A DNA stretch of 64,000 nucleotides from a bacterium. Lineage in GTDB: Bacteria > Zhuqueibacterota > QNDG01 > JAFGCO01. The stretch is taken from the NCBI GenBank assembly GCA_016932575.1, contig JAFGCO010000070.1, positions 19,729 through 83,728 of the forward strand, in the 5' to 3' direction. The position numbers and the translations under genes are program-made. Position 1 is the first letter of the stretch; every line of letters begins with the position of its first letter. The notes beneath the pieces are model-generated. The model saw only the letters and a program-made list of their open reading frames with translations, ran no database searches and was not told the origin of the DNA. Of the stretch, positions 42,068 through 51,019 are shown in pieces.

Positions 42068-44889
42068 ATGATCAAAGAGACCATCCAATCATTCTTTGGA
42101 TATCCGCTTGTGCTTTAATGATGCAATCTGTTCTGCTGTCCTCTGAAGAGCATCCCCATCGTGAAATACAGTATCTCTCTGGCAAGGATAATATGCATAC
42201 CGTGACCTGGGATTTTTATTGTACAGGTGGAAGAAAAAGCGGATTCTGGACCGAAATTGAAGTACCTTCCCACTGGGAACAGCAGGGATTCGGGCGTTAT
42301 AACTATGGCCGGGATTATCATACGTATGGAAAAAAGTTTAAGTATTCCGATGAACAGGGCTTATACAGGTATGTGTTCATGGTGCCCGAGTCCTGGAAAA
42401 ACAGAATCGTCAATATTGTATTTGAAGGTTCCATGACAGACACGGAAGTCAGAATAAACGGTCAACTGGCCGGTGAAATTCATCAGGGCGCTTTTTATCG
42501 TTTTCAATATAATATTTCGGATTTATTGAGATATGGAACGAAAAATCGGTTACAGGTTACAGTGAGTAAAGTGTCGGCAAATCCTTCTGTCAATCATGCC
42601 GAGCGCCGGGCAGATTACTGGATATTTGGCGGAATATTCCGTCCCGTCTATCTGGAATCCTTCCCCTGTGAGCATATCGAACGTGTCGCTATTTCGGCAG
42701 GGGCTGATGGTTTTTTCAGTATGGATGTATTACCCAAAAATCTCAAAGGAGAGCGTACCCTTTATGCGCAGATTATTGATGTGTCTGGTGCTGTTGTCGC
42801 TGATTGTCAGGCCCATGCCAGTCCTGAAGATTCTCTGATCACTCTGAAAACCGAGGTTAAAAATCCGTTACTATGGACGCCTGAAACCCCGGTTTTGTAT
42901 CATGTGCATGTTTTTCTGAAAGAGAAAGGCCAGGTTCAATACCATACAATAGAAAAATTCGGATTCAGAACCATTGAAATTCGAAAGGCCGACGGTATTT
43001 ATGTCAATGGAATCCGGGTGAAGATGAAAGGGATTAACCGCCACGTGCTTTGGCCGGAAACCGGACGCTGTATCAGTCCGGAAATCGATCGGACAGATGT
43101 TCAGCTTATCAAAGCCATGAATATGAATGCTGTCCGCTGCTCTCATTATCCCCCGGACAAATCATTTCTGGATTGTTGTGATTCTCTGGGATTGTTTGTC
43201 GTGGATGAGCTGGCCGGCTGGCATCAAGCCTATGACACTTCGGTTGGGGAAAAACTGGTCAAAGAAATGGTGACTCGTGATGTAAACCATCCCTCGGTTA
43301 TTTTCTGGAGCAACGGCAATGAAGGTGGAACCAACAAGGCGCTCGATGATGATTTTTATCAGTATGATCCCTCAAAACGGCCTGTCATTCACTGTCACCA
43401 TCGGCGGGGAAAGGGTTACAATGGGATTGATACCAATCATTATGAAAACTATGCCGGTTCAAAAAAATTACTGAAGGGGCCGATGATTTACATGCCCACA
43501 GAGTTCTTACATGGCCAAAATGACGGCGGTATGGGAGCTGCTCTTTATGATTACTGGGAGATGTTTTGGAATTCGGATCTTTCAGGCGGCGGCTTTCTCT
43601 GGGCCTTTGTTGATGAAGGAATCGTAAGAACCGATTTTAGTGGAGTGGTGGATGTGAACCGGGTCAATGCACCGGACGGTGTTCTGGGACCGCATCGGGA
43701 AAAAGAAGGCAGTTTTTATGCGATTCAGGAGATATTTTCTCCTGTTATTGTTCGGTTCGAACCATTGTCCGGAGATGAAACGGTTCAATTATTTTTGGAG
43801 AACCGCTATCATTTTACTTCTCTGAATCAGTGTACATTTCAATGGCAGCTGATCAATTTTCGCCGGCCCGCTGATTGCAATGCCGGATATCGTATCATGA
43901 ACAAGGGTACGGCTTCCGGACCGGATGTTCCGCCTTCGGCCACTGGGAAACTCGTTTTGGATCTACCGTCTGACTGGAAGCATTATGATGCACTCAGGGT
44001 GGAGGTCAGGGATCCTTTTTATCATTCTGTAATCAGCCAAACCCTGAAAATCAAAAATCAGCGCAGTATGGTGAATGAACTGGTCAATATTGAAAAGGGT
44101 GAAGTTGAAGTAACAGAGGAGGAGGGGCGGATTAGTCTGAAAGCGAATGGAATCAGGGTGACATTCAATCATAAAGACGGTACCTTGTCTAATCTGCGAA
44201 ATGATTACAGTGAGCCGCTTTCGTTCAGCAACGGACCGGTCCTGGTGAGCGGAAAGGCTGATTTTGTTAAGATGACGGTTTTCCGGGAAAATGACGGTGT
44301 GGTGGTTGAGAGCCGGTATCAAGACGATCTGAAATATGCCCGTTGGAAAATGTACGGCAGTGGGTGGCTGCGTCTTGAATATGAATATCAGGTGGAAGGG
44401 GAACAGCCGTTTCTTGGGATCAGCTTTGATTATCCAGAGTCAAATATCATTGGAGTCAAATGGCTGGGCAATGGTCCTTATCGGGTCTGGAAAAACCGGA
44501 TCCATGGCGGGGAGCTGACTGTCCATCAGTCCATGTACAACGACACTCAGACAGGCAGTTCGCCCTGGATTTATCCGGAGTTTAAAGGGTATTTTTCTGA
44601 TATTATCTGGATTGAATTTAATACTGTTGAAGGTCAATTTTTAGTTGTTGCCAATGAAAAAAATTTATTTGTGCGCCTTTTCGAGTTTTATTCACTTCCA
44701 GGACCGGTTAACCATCCGGTTTTGCCGGTTGGAGACATCTCTTTTCTTGATGGTATTCCGCCTACAGGAACCAAGATGGGATACAAAATACATCCGGATG
44801 CCTCTGATCTGGGGCCCCACAGTCAAATGAATTGCATTGAGGGCCCAATCAGAAGAACACTCTGGTTTTACTTCGGATTGCCGGAATAG
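42064..44889 (+). CDS. GH2 beta-galactosidase-like enzyme
   Basis: 941 aa. ATG 42064 overlaps the GH106 stop. An N-terminal signal sequence ends near VLLSS. GH2 architecture: sugar-binding jelly roll (~55-200, VPSHWEQQGFGRYNYGRDYHTYG), Ig-like domain, TIM barrel with MKGINRHVLWPETGR, NAVRCSHYPP, WSNGNEGGTNKA (E420, acid/base) and YMPTEFLHGQ (E480, nucleophile), then C-terminal sandwiches resembling the LacZ small-chain domain (WLGNGPYRVWKNR). Expected to take beta-galactose from galactan or arabinogalactan side chains; beta-glucuronidase or arabinopyranosidase activity is possible in the family. Periplasmic by absence of a sorting domain. Co-transcribed with GH106 upstream and the six-hairpin gene downstream. 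Confidence 0.92.
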   Translation: MNDQRDHPIILWISACALMMQSVLLSSEEHPHREIQYLSGKDNMHTVTWDFYCTGGRKSGFWTEIEVPSHWEQQGFGRYNYGRDYHTYGKKFKYSDEQGLYRYVFMVPESWKNRIVNIVFEGSMTDTEVRINGQLAGEIHQGAFYRFQYNISDLLRYGTKNRLQVTVSKVSANPSVNHAERRADYWIFGGIFRPVYLESFPCEHIERVAISAGADGFFSMDVLPKNLKGERTLYAQIIDVSGAVVADCQAHASPEDSLITLKTEVKNPLLWTPETPVLYHVHVFLKEKGQVQYHTIEKFGFRTIEIRKADGIYVNGIRVKMKGINRHVLWPETGRCISPEIDRTDVQLIKAMNMNAVRCSHYPPDKSFLDCCDSLGLFVVDELAGWHQAYDTSVGEKLVKEMVTRDVNHPSVIFWSNGNEGGTNKALDDDFYQYDPSKRPVIHCHHRRGKGYNGIDTNHYENYAGSKKLLKGPMIYMPTEFLHGQNDGGMGAALYDYWEMFWNSDLSGGGFLWAFVDEGIVRTDFSGVVDVNRVNAPDGVLGPHREKEGSFYAIQEIFSPVIVRFEPLSGDETVQLFLENRYHFTSLNQCTFQWQLINFRRPADCNAGYRIMNKGTASGPDVPPSATGKLVLDLPSDWKHYDALRVEVRDPFYHSVISQTLKIKNQRSMVNELVNIEKGEVEVTEEEGRISLKANGIRVTFNHKDGTLSNLRNDYSEPLSFSNGPVLVSGKADFVKMTVFRENDGVVVESRYQDDLKYARWKMYGSGWLRLEYEYQVEGEQPFLGISFDYPESNIIGVKWLGNGPYRVWKNRIHGGELTVHQSMYNDTQTGSSPWIYPEFKGYFSDIIWIEFNTVEGQFLVVANEKNLFVRLFEFYSLPGPVNHPVLPVGDISFLDGIPPTGTKMGYKIHPDASDLGPHSQMNCIEGPIRRTLWFYFGLPE

Positions 44890-44918
44890 TGGCAGTTAAC
44901 GGATTTGTGGAGAAAATG

Positions 44919-47054
44919 ATGAATCATTTATTTTGTAAAGGAATCGTTTGCGGACTGAGTTTCATTTTGCTTCTGTTCAGGTGCGGCAGATTGATGAAAC
45001 CCAAATCCATTGATCGTTACGACCTTGTCAACAGGCATAACATTACAATATGCCGGCCCGATCCGTTATCGTCCCTTTCGGTCGGCAACGGGGAATTTGC
45101 ATTTACAGCGGATATCACCGGGCTGCAGACATTTCCGGAATTTTATGAACACGGAATTTCCCTGGGAACACTGTCCCAGTGGGGGTGGCACAGTCTTCCG
45201 AATGTCTGCCAATACACGCTGGAGGAAGTTGAAAAATGGATGCAGGTCGGCGGCAGATCGGTTCCCTATGTTTATCGTTACAGCGGTACGGGAACGCGAA
45301 AAGATTATGCATCCGAATGGCTGAGAGAAAATCCTCATCGGCTGCATCTGGGCCTGATTGGCCTTGAACTGTTGAAAGAAGACTCGACTTCAATATCTAT
45401 TGAGGATATCCAGAATGCCTTTCAACAGTTGAATCTCTGGACAGGTGAGCTTACAAGCCATTTTCATTTTGAAGGATTGCCTGTCAATATTCGGGTGATC
45501 TGTCATCCGGATTTGGATATGCTGGCCATATCAATCAGATCTCCGCTCATTCGGTATGAAAAGCTTCGTCTTAAATTCAATTTTCCCTACGGAGATATCA
45601 GGCAAACGTCTTCAGGGATCAATTTCGATCAACCGCAGAAGCATTCTACCCTGTTTACAAGGCAAAATGATCATCGAGTCACTTTGGAACGGCGATTGGA
45701 TTCTACACAGTATTTTGTCGAAATCTTCTGGCAGCAATCTGCTGAAATGGAAAATCCGAATCCGCATCAATACAGACTGGTGCCATGCAAAGAGCACGAT
45801 GCGCTGGTGTTGTGTTGTTTATTTTCTCAAAAGCCATATCCAAATTCCCTGCCTGATTTTAATGAAACCGAAAAAATGAGCCGAAGCGCCTGGGAAGCAT
45901 TTTGGATGAGTGGAGGGGCAGTCGATTTTTCAGCATGTAAGGATTCAGGAGCGCATGAGCTGGAAAGGCGTGTCGTGCTTTCTCAGTACTTGACTAAAAT
46001 TCAATGCAGCGGATCACTGCCGCCTCAGGAAACAGGATTGACTTTCAACAGCTGGTACGGTAAATTTCATCTGGAAATGCACTGGTGGCACGCGGCGCAC
46101 TTTATTGCCTGGAACCGTCCGGAGCTGATGAAACACCAGCTGGATTATTATAAGCGGATAATGGAAAAGGCCAGAGAAACTGCCCGGCACCAGAAGTACG
46201 AGGGAATACGATGGCCGAAAATGACAGATCCTTCGGGAACAGAGAGCCCCTCTTCTGTCGGACCTTTTTTAATCTGGCAGCAGCCTCACATGATTTATTT
46301 TGCAGAGTTGCTTTACCAACAGTTACATGATCGGTCCGTTCTCGAACAGTACCGGCAACTGGTTTTTGAAACGGCTGATTTTATGGCGTCTTATGCAAGA
46401 TGGGATTCCTTGACCCAACGGTTTGTCCTGGGACCCGGGCTGATGTCTGCACAGGAGGTTTTCAGACCGGAAACGACAATGAATCCTGCATTTGAACTGG
46501 CCTATTGGTATTGGGGGCTGGAAACTGCGCAGACATGGAAAAAAAGACTGGGATTAAAAGAAAATCCGTTTTACCAAAAAGTACTGGACAATCTGTCTGC
46601 TCTCTCTGTGCAGGACAGCCTTTACCTTTTTACTGAAGACCGGAGGGATTCATATATCAATCCGGATTGCCAGAGAGATCATCCTATTGTTTTGGGCGTT
46701 TATGGATTCATTCCTGAAACACCGCTGATAAACAGGCAGGTTTTTGCAGAAACGGTGAATGCGGTTTTATTGAACTGGAACTGGGATAAAACCTGGGGAT
46801 GGGATTATCCGCTGGCTGCCATAGCAGCCGCAAAATTGAATCGACCGGAGCAGGCGCTCGAACTATTATTGAAAGACGTGGGAAAAAACACCTATCTCAT
46901 GAATGGTCATAATTATCAGGATCCGCGTTTGCGGATATACCTGCCTGGCAACGGGGGGCTCCTGTATGCCATTGCATTTATGTGTAGTCATTCAAAATTT
47001 CCGAAAAATGGACTGTGGGATGTACGATGGGAAAACATGGGAAATGTTCTTTAA
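44919..47054 (+). CDS. Six-hairpin glycosidase-like lipoprotein, uncharacterised
   Basis: 711 aa. GGAG six bases before ATG 44919 favours this start; the leader ends in a lipobox-like LLFRC. The N-terminal beta-sandwich has NRHNITICRPDPLSSLSVGNGEFAFTAD and FPEFYEHGISLGTLSQWGWHS. The (alpha/alpha)6 barrel shows NSWYGKFHLEMHWWHAAHF, GIRWPKMTDPSGTESPS, LIWQQPHMIYFAELLY and NWNWDKTWGWDYPLAA. These place it in the GH65/GH95-like six-hairpin clan, with the KFHLEMHWW glutamate as a plausible catalytic residue. No CAZy family can be named with confidence. An exo-acting glycosidase on RG-I side chains is the likely role. The partial gene at the left window edge is a paralogue. Confidence 0.8.
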   Translation: MNHLFCKGIVCGLSFILLLFRCGRLMKPKSIDRYDLVNRHNITICRPDPLSSLSVGNGEFAFTADITGLQTFPEFYEHGISLGTLSQWGWHSLPNVCQYTLEEVEKWMQVGGRSVPYVYRYSGTGTRKDYASEWLRENPHRLHLGLIGLELLKEDSTSISIEDIQNAFQQLNLWTGELTSHFHFEGLPVNIRVICHPDLDMLAISIRSPLIRYEKLRLKFNFPYGDIRQTSSGINFDQPQKHSTLFTRQNDHRVTLERRLDSTQYFVEIFWQQSAEMENPNPHQYRLVPCKEHDALVLCCLFSQKPYPNSLPDFNETEKMSRSAWEAFWMSGGAVDFSACKDSGAHELERRVVLSQYLTKIQCSGSLPPQETGLTFNSWYGKFHLEMHWWHAAHFIAWNRPELMKHQLDYYKRIMEKARETARHQKYEGIRWPKMTDPSGTESPSSVGPFLIWQQPHMIYFAELLYQQLHDRSVLEQYRQLVFETADFMASYARWDSLTQRFVLGPGLMSAQEVFRPETTMNPAFELAYWYWGLETAQTWKKRLGLKENPFYQKVLDNLSALSVQDSLYLFTEDRRDSYINPDCQRDHPIVLGVYGFIPETPLINRQVFAETVNAVLLNWNWDKTWGWDYPLAAIAAAKLNRPEQALELLLKDVGKNTYLMNGHNYQDPRLRIYLPGNGGLLYAIAFMCSHSKFPKNGLWDVRWENMGNVL

Positions 47055-47203
47055 AAATCCGAAGGTTGCTTTTTATTGAAAGATCGTGTGAGCTTACACA
47101 TACTTAATATTGGCCGTTTTATTGAAAAAAATGAATCCAATGCGTTGTCAATTGATCCGGATTATCGGGAAAAAGATCGTTTAACAGCATCTGAAAGAAG
47201 CTG

Positions 47204-48553
47204 ATGAAATCCAAAATACAAAACTGGCTGCCGTCCGGATTTCTGTTATTTGTTCTGGCCTTGTGGGTTTTCTCCTGTTCAACCATGCAGTGGGTGCGAC
47301 CGATCCGCACAAAATACCGGTTCGATTTTGGCCCGGGTGAAGTTTCCAGGGGATATAAACAAATATTGCCGGACAGGATGTACAATCCGGAAACAGGCTA
47401 CGGTTTTATCAGTGATTCCGTGCTGGCACCCATCCGGTCTGTCGACAGAAACGGGCCCGATGCGCTTTGCTCTGACTTTTGTACCAGTGATAAGCCTTTT
47501 TATTTTATGATAGACTTGCCGGAAGGCAACTACAAAGTAATTTTTACGACTGGTGATGCGGCTGACTTTTGTCAAACCACCGTAAAAGCCGAATTGCGCC
47601 GTCTGATGATTGAGCAGGAACGGACGGCTCCCGGTGTGTTTTCTGTACGACGGTTCATGGTAAATATAAGAACCCCGTTTATTTCTGACAGTGAAATGGT
47701 ACAGCTGAAAGACCGCGAGAAAACATTTGAATATTGGGCCTGGGACGACAGACTAATCCTGGAGTTTAACGGAGAACGGCCGGTCGTGTGCGCCCTGGAG
47801 GTAATTCCTGTTGACAATATTTCTGTGATTTATCTGCTCGGGAATTCGACGGTATGCGATCAACCCTTTGAACCGTACAGCAGCTGGGGACAGATGCTCA
47901 CTCGATTTTTCAAGCCGGATGTCGTGATCGCCAATCATGCCGAATCCGGTGAGTCTCTTCAAAGTGCGTTTGCCCGACGCAGGGTTGATAAAATTATGAG
48001 TCTGATGAAATCGGGAGATTATCTGTTTCTTCAGTTTGGACATAATGACATGAAACTCCGGGGTGAGGGAATCGGGCCTTTTACCAGTTTCAAATCGGAG
48101 CTTTTCCGCGTCATTGATGAAACACGTAAGCATGGTGGTATTCCTGTTCTGGTGACACCCATGCAACGTCGGAATTTTAATGAAAGCGGACATGTGGTCA
48201 ATTCACATGAAGATTATCCGGAAGCGGTCCGTCAGGCGGCCCGTGAAAAGAATACCCCCCTCATTGATCTCCATCAGATGAGCACGCAGCTCTATGAAGC
48301 ACTGGGATCCGAAGGATCGGTCGTGTTATTCAGCATGCCTTCGGATCATACCCACCATAATAACTATGGCAGTTATCAGCTGGCTAAATGTGTGGTCGAG
48401 GGAATCAAATCCAGCAACCTGGCCATCGCAGAATATATCACCGAAGATTTTGAGGACTATAATCCGTCTCATCCGGATCCTCCGGAAACCTGGAAATTTC
48501 CGCCCAGTCCGGTTTTTTCGTGTAAAGGTTCCGAAGATTCTTCAATTCATTGA
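47204..48553 (+). CDS. CE12 rhamnogalacturonan acetylesterase, lipoprotein
   Basis: 449 aa with a signal ending in FSC (lipoprotein). Residues ~35-200 are the beta-sandwich found before many CE12 enzymes (YRFDFGPGEVSRGYKQILPDRMYN). The SGNH domain follows: IYLLGNSTVCDQ with catalytic S215, NHAESGESLQSA, FLQFGHNDMK, and SDHTHHNNYGSY with D381 and H384 completing the triad. It removes acetyl groups from galacturonate in RG-I, opening the backbone to PL11, whose gene comes next. A 149-bp gap without obvious signals separates it from the upstream gene. Confidence 0.92.
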   Translation: MKSKIQNWLPSGFLLFVLALWVFSCSTMQWVRPIRTKYRFDFGPGEVSRGYKQILPDRMYNPETGYGFISDSVLAPIRSVDRNGPDALCSDFCTSDKPFYFMIDLPEGNYKVIFTTGDAADFCQTTVKAELRRLMIEQERTAPGVFSVRRFMVNIRTPFISDSEMVQLKDREKTFEYWAWDDRLILEFNGERPVVCALEVIPVDNISVIYLLGNSTVCDQPFEPYSSWGQMLTRFFKPDVVIANHAESGESLQSAFARRRVDKIMSLMKSGDYLFLQFGHNDMKLRGEGIGPFTSFKSELFRVIDETRKHGGIPVLVTPMQRRNFNESGHVVNSHEDYPEAVRQAAREKNTPLIDLHQMSTQLYEALGSEGSVVLFSMPSDHTHHNNYGSYQLAKCVVEGIKSSNLAIAEYITEDFEDYNPSHPDPPETWKFPPSPVFSCKGSEDSSIH

Positions 48554-48576
48554 ATGATATGCAGAATCAAGAGGTC

Positions 48577-50436
48577 ATGAGAAACAGAGTGATCCAAATA
48601 AATTCATTTTTATACATCGGTTTGGTGTTTCTTAACATGACTGAAATACCAGGTTTTGCTCAGTCCAATATTCCACCTAATTACGGTGCTTATCGTCTCA
48701 ATCCTGAATACAATCCGGATACGGCTCTGGGATGGGCTGATAAAAGAGTTGAAGAAAAGTTGGGACGCGGGCTTGTGGCCGTACATTTTGCTAAAGACCG
48801 TGTGTATCTGAGCTGGCGTCTTCTGAAAGAGGATCCAACAACCATTGCCTTTAATATTTATCGATCAATCAGCGGGGGAAAGCCGATAAAATTAAATACA
48901 GAACCCATCACGCGAACCACAGATTTTGTGGATACAACAGCCGATCTTGATCAGAAAAATTGCTGGCAGCTAGTTTCAGTCCTGGATCGGATTGAAGGAA
49001 AAACGCTTGCAAAAACCACACTTGCTGCCGGTTCACTGATTCGGCAATATCAATCATTCTTGTTGAAAAAGGATGTGAAAGGAAGGGGCGTTCATAAAAT
49101 CGGTATCGGGGATCTGAATGGTGATGGGGAGTATGATTTTGTGATCAAACGTCCGGGCGGCCGTGTAGATCCCGGTACAATACGAAAAAGCCCGGACACA
49201 TTCAAAATTGAAGGCTATACGAATGAGGGTGTTTTTCTCTGGCGCAATGATCTGGGATGGTCTGTCGAGCTGGGAACCTGGTACTCTCCCATGGTTGTAT
49301 TTGATTTTAACGGAGACAGTAAAGCTGAGGTCGCCCTGAAAACTGCGGAGGGAGACCATCGTGAGCCCAATGGTCAGGTACTCAGCGGTCCGGAGTACTG
49401 TTCTGTCTGGAACGGAGAAACCGGGGAAGAAATAACCCGGATAAACTGGATACCCAGGGGAAACCCTGAAGACTGGGGCGATACGGTGGGCAATCGCATG
49501 AACCGGAATATGATGGGTGTCGCCTATCTGGATGGCAAAACACCCGCTTTGCTGATTCTGCGGGGTATTTACGGATTGATGAGAATGGAGGCCTGGTTAC
49601 TCCGGGGCGAACGATTGCTCAAATCCTGGAGCTGGACCAATCAGACCGCCGGATGGAAATATCAGGGACAAGGCCAGCACAACATCCATGTCGCTGATAT
49701 TGATAATGATGGATGCGATGAAATTTTGTATGGCTCCATTGCTATTGATCATGATGGACGTCTGATGTGGAGCACCGGGCTCGGACATGGAGACCGTTTT
49801 TATATCTCAGATATTGATCCGGGCCGCCCCGGGCTTGAAGTCTGGTATAGTTATGAAGATCCGCATCCTCAGAATGGTGTCAGCCTCTGGGACGCGGCTA
49901 CAGGAGATTTGATTGTCGGCACAAGAACAGAGACAAAGGATAATCAGATTCACAGGGTCCTGGTTTCCGATATTGATCCCGGGTATCCCGGCATGGAATG
50001 CTGGGCTACGGATTTTTTTTATACATGTAAGGGGGAACAGATACCCGGAGATATTCCGCCGTTAAACGGCCTTGTCTGGTGGGATGAAGATCCGCTCCGC
50101 GAATTGGAGGACAGAGGGCGGATTATGAAATGGAAAGGAAACGTTCTGACTTCCGGTATTGAAGGACATGTCATGTTGTGGGCCGATCTGCTCGGTGACT
50201 GGCGGGAGGAAATCGTTACGGTGACGCGAAGCGGGGAAATCAGAATATACATTACGGTCATTCCGGCGCGTGACCGAAGGATTTGCCTGATGCAGAATCC
50301 GCTGTATCGAATCGATGTCGCTTTAAAGGCCATGGGCTATGATCAGGTACCGATGACCAGTTATTACCTGGGAGAAGGAGGCGGAAGTCAAGAAACAAGA
50401 GACAAGAAACAAGAAATAGGAATCAAAGGGAAATAG
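48577..50436 (+). CDS. PL11 rhamnogalacturonan lyase, no sorting domain, 3' end made of repeat sequence
   Basis: About 619 aa from ATG 48577 (AAGAGG just upstream); ATG 48559 and TTG 48550 are alternatives. The signal peptide ends at GFAQ. The PL11 eight-bladed propeller is evident: RVEEKLGRGLVAVH, YLSWRLLKEDPTTIAFNIYR, IGDLNGDGEYDFVIK, FDFNGDSKAEVALKTAEGD, GNRMNRNMMGVAYLDG, GQGQHNIHVADIDNDGCDEILYGS and LGDWREEIVTV. Calcium-binding DxNxDG loops are conserved. It cleaves the RG-I backbone between rhamnose and galacturonate. The family domain ends at TSYYLGEGGG; the final 16 residues (SQETRDKKQEIGIKGK) are encoded by the low-complexity repeat that follows, so an original 3' end may have been lost. 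Confidence 0.9.
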   Translation: MRNRVIQINSFLYIGLVFLNMTEIPGFAQSNIPPNYGAYRLNPEYNPDTALGWADKRVEEKLGRGLVAVHFAKDRVYLSWRLLKEDPTTIAFNIYRSISGGKPIKLNTEPITRTTDFVDTTADLDQKNCWQLVSVLDRIEGKTLAKTTLAAGSLIRQYQSFLLKKDVKGRGVHKIGIGDLNGDGEYDFVIKRPGGRVDPGTIRKSPDTFKIEGYTNEGVFLWRNDLGWSVELGTWYSPMVVFDFNGDSKAEVALKTAEGDHREPNGQVLSGPEYCSVWNGETGEEITRINWIPRGNPEDWGDTVGNRMNRNMMGVAYLDGKTPALLILRGIYGLMRMEAWLLRGERLLKSWSWTNQTAGWKYQGQGQHNIHVADIDNDGCDEILYGSIAIDHDGRLMWSTGLGHGDRFYISDIDPGRPGLEVWYSYEDPHPQNGVSLWDAATGDLIVGTRTETKDNQIHRVLVSDIDPGYPGMECWATDFFYTCKGEQIPGDIPPLNGLVWWDEDPLRELEDRGRIMKWKGNVLTSGIEGHVMLWADLLGDWREEIVTVTRSGEIRIYITVIPARDRRICLMQNPLYRIDVALKAMGYDQVPMTSYYLGEGGGSQETRDKKQEIGIKGK

Positions 50437-50866
50437 GGGCAATAGGGGTATACGGGAAATAGAGGAAATGTTGAGAGGCTGGAACGGTGAAACGGAGCAT
50501 GGGAGAAACGGAGAGAAAAATCAAGAGTCAAGAAACAAGAAATAATAATTAAAGACAAAGAAAATGCATGAATTGGTGGTGATAAAATTCCAAATAGCAA
50601 AATCCAAATTTCAAATAAATTCCAATGATCAAAATCGCGAACAAAGAAAAGTGTGTTTGTTATTTGTCTTTTGTGATTTGGATATTGTTTGATATCTGGG
50701 ATTTGTTATTTGTGGTTTTTCAACGGTCAGCCGTCTGTGGTCTTTAGTGTGCGTCTTAGGTTCTGTTGAGTCGTTGGGTCGTTGAATGCCGGGGTCTTTG
50801 AGTCCTTGAGTCCTTGGATCAGGGATTCTTGGATCATAATACAAGAAGGATGAATCTGGAGACACA
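50386..50866. repeat. Low-complexity mosaic repeat element between the two PL11 genes
   Basis: Starts inside the first PL11 gene and fills most of the 583-bp gap up to 51019. Contents: CAAGAAACAAGAAATA twice exactly (50403-50418, 50529-50544); AGTCAAGAAACAAGA twice exactly (50386-50400, 50526-50540); a G-rich AATAGGGG/AAACGGAG stretch; an AT-rich CCAAAT/TTCAAATAAATTCC block (50590-50645); a block of opposite strand bias, GTTATTTGT/GATTTGG (50660-50720), partly complementary to it; and GAGTC(C/G)TTG units (50765-50820). Short reading frames across it are pure low complexity and are not called as genes. Blocks of this style recur between genes in some uncultured bacteria (from memory, not checked). 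The rest of the gap to 51019 is A-rich with only the AAGGAGG ribosome-binding site. Confidence 0.75.
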
Positions 50867-51019
50867 AAAATATATGAAGAAAAAAGATGAAGAATGAAAA
50901 GCAGGGGAAAGAATGGTAATAATTATTGGAAATAGATGAACTCTGATGATACAATTAAATGAATGTATTCATGAGATTAATTGAATAAATGAGTATTTTC
51001 GGCTGAAGGAGGGATTTTT

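Noticed and set aside
50388..50954. Several 70-80-codon minus-strand frames in the lyase intergenic region
   Set aside because: Their products are low-complexity readings of the repeat element (Phe/Ser/Leu/Cys-rich, or Pro/Lys/Thr/Gln-rich), with no ribosome-binding site.
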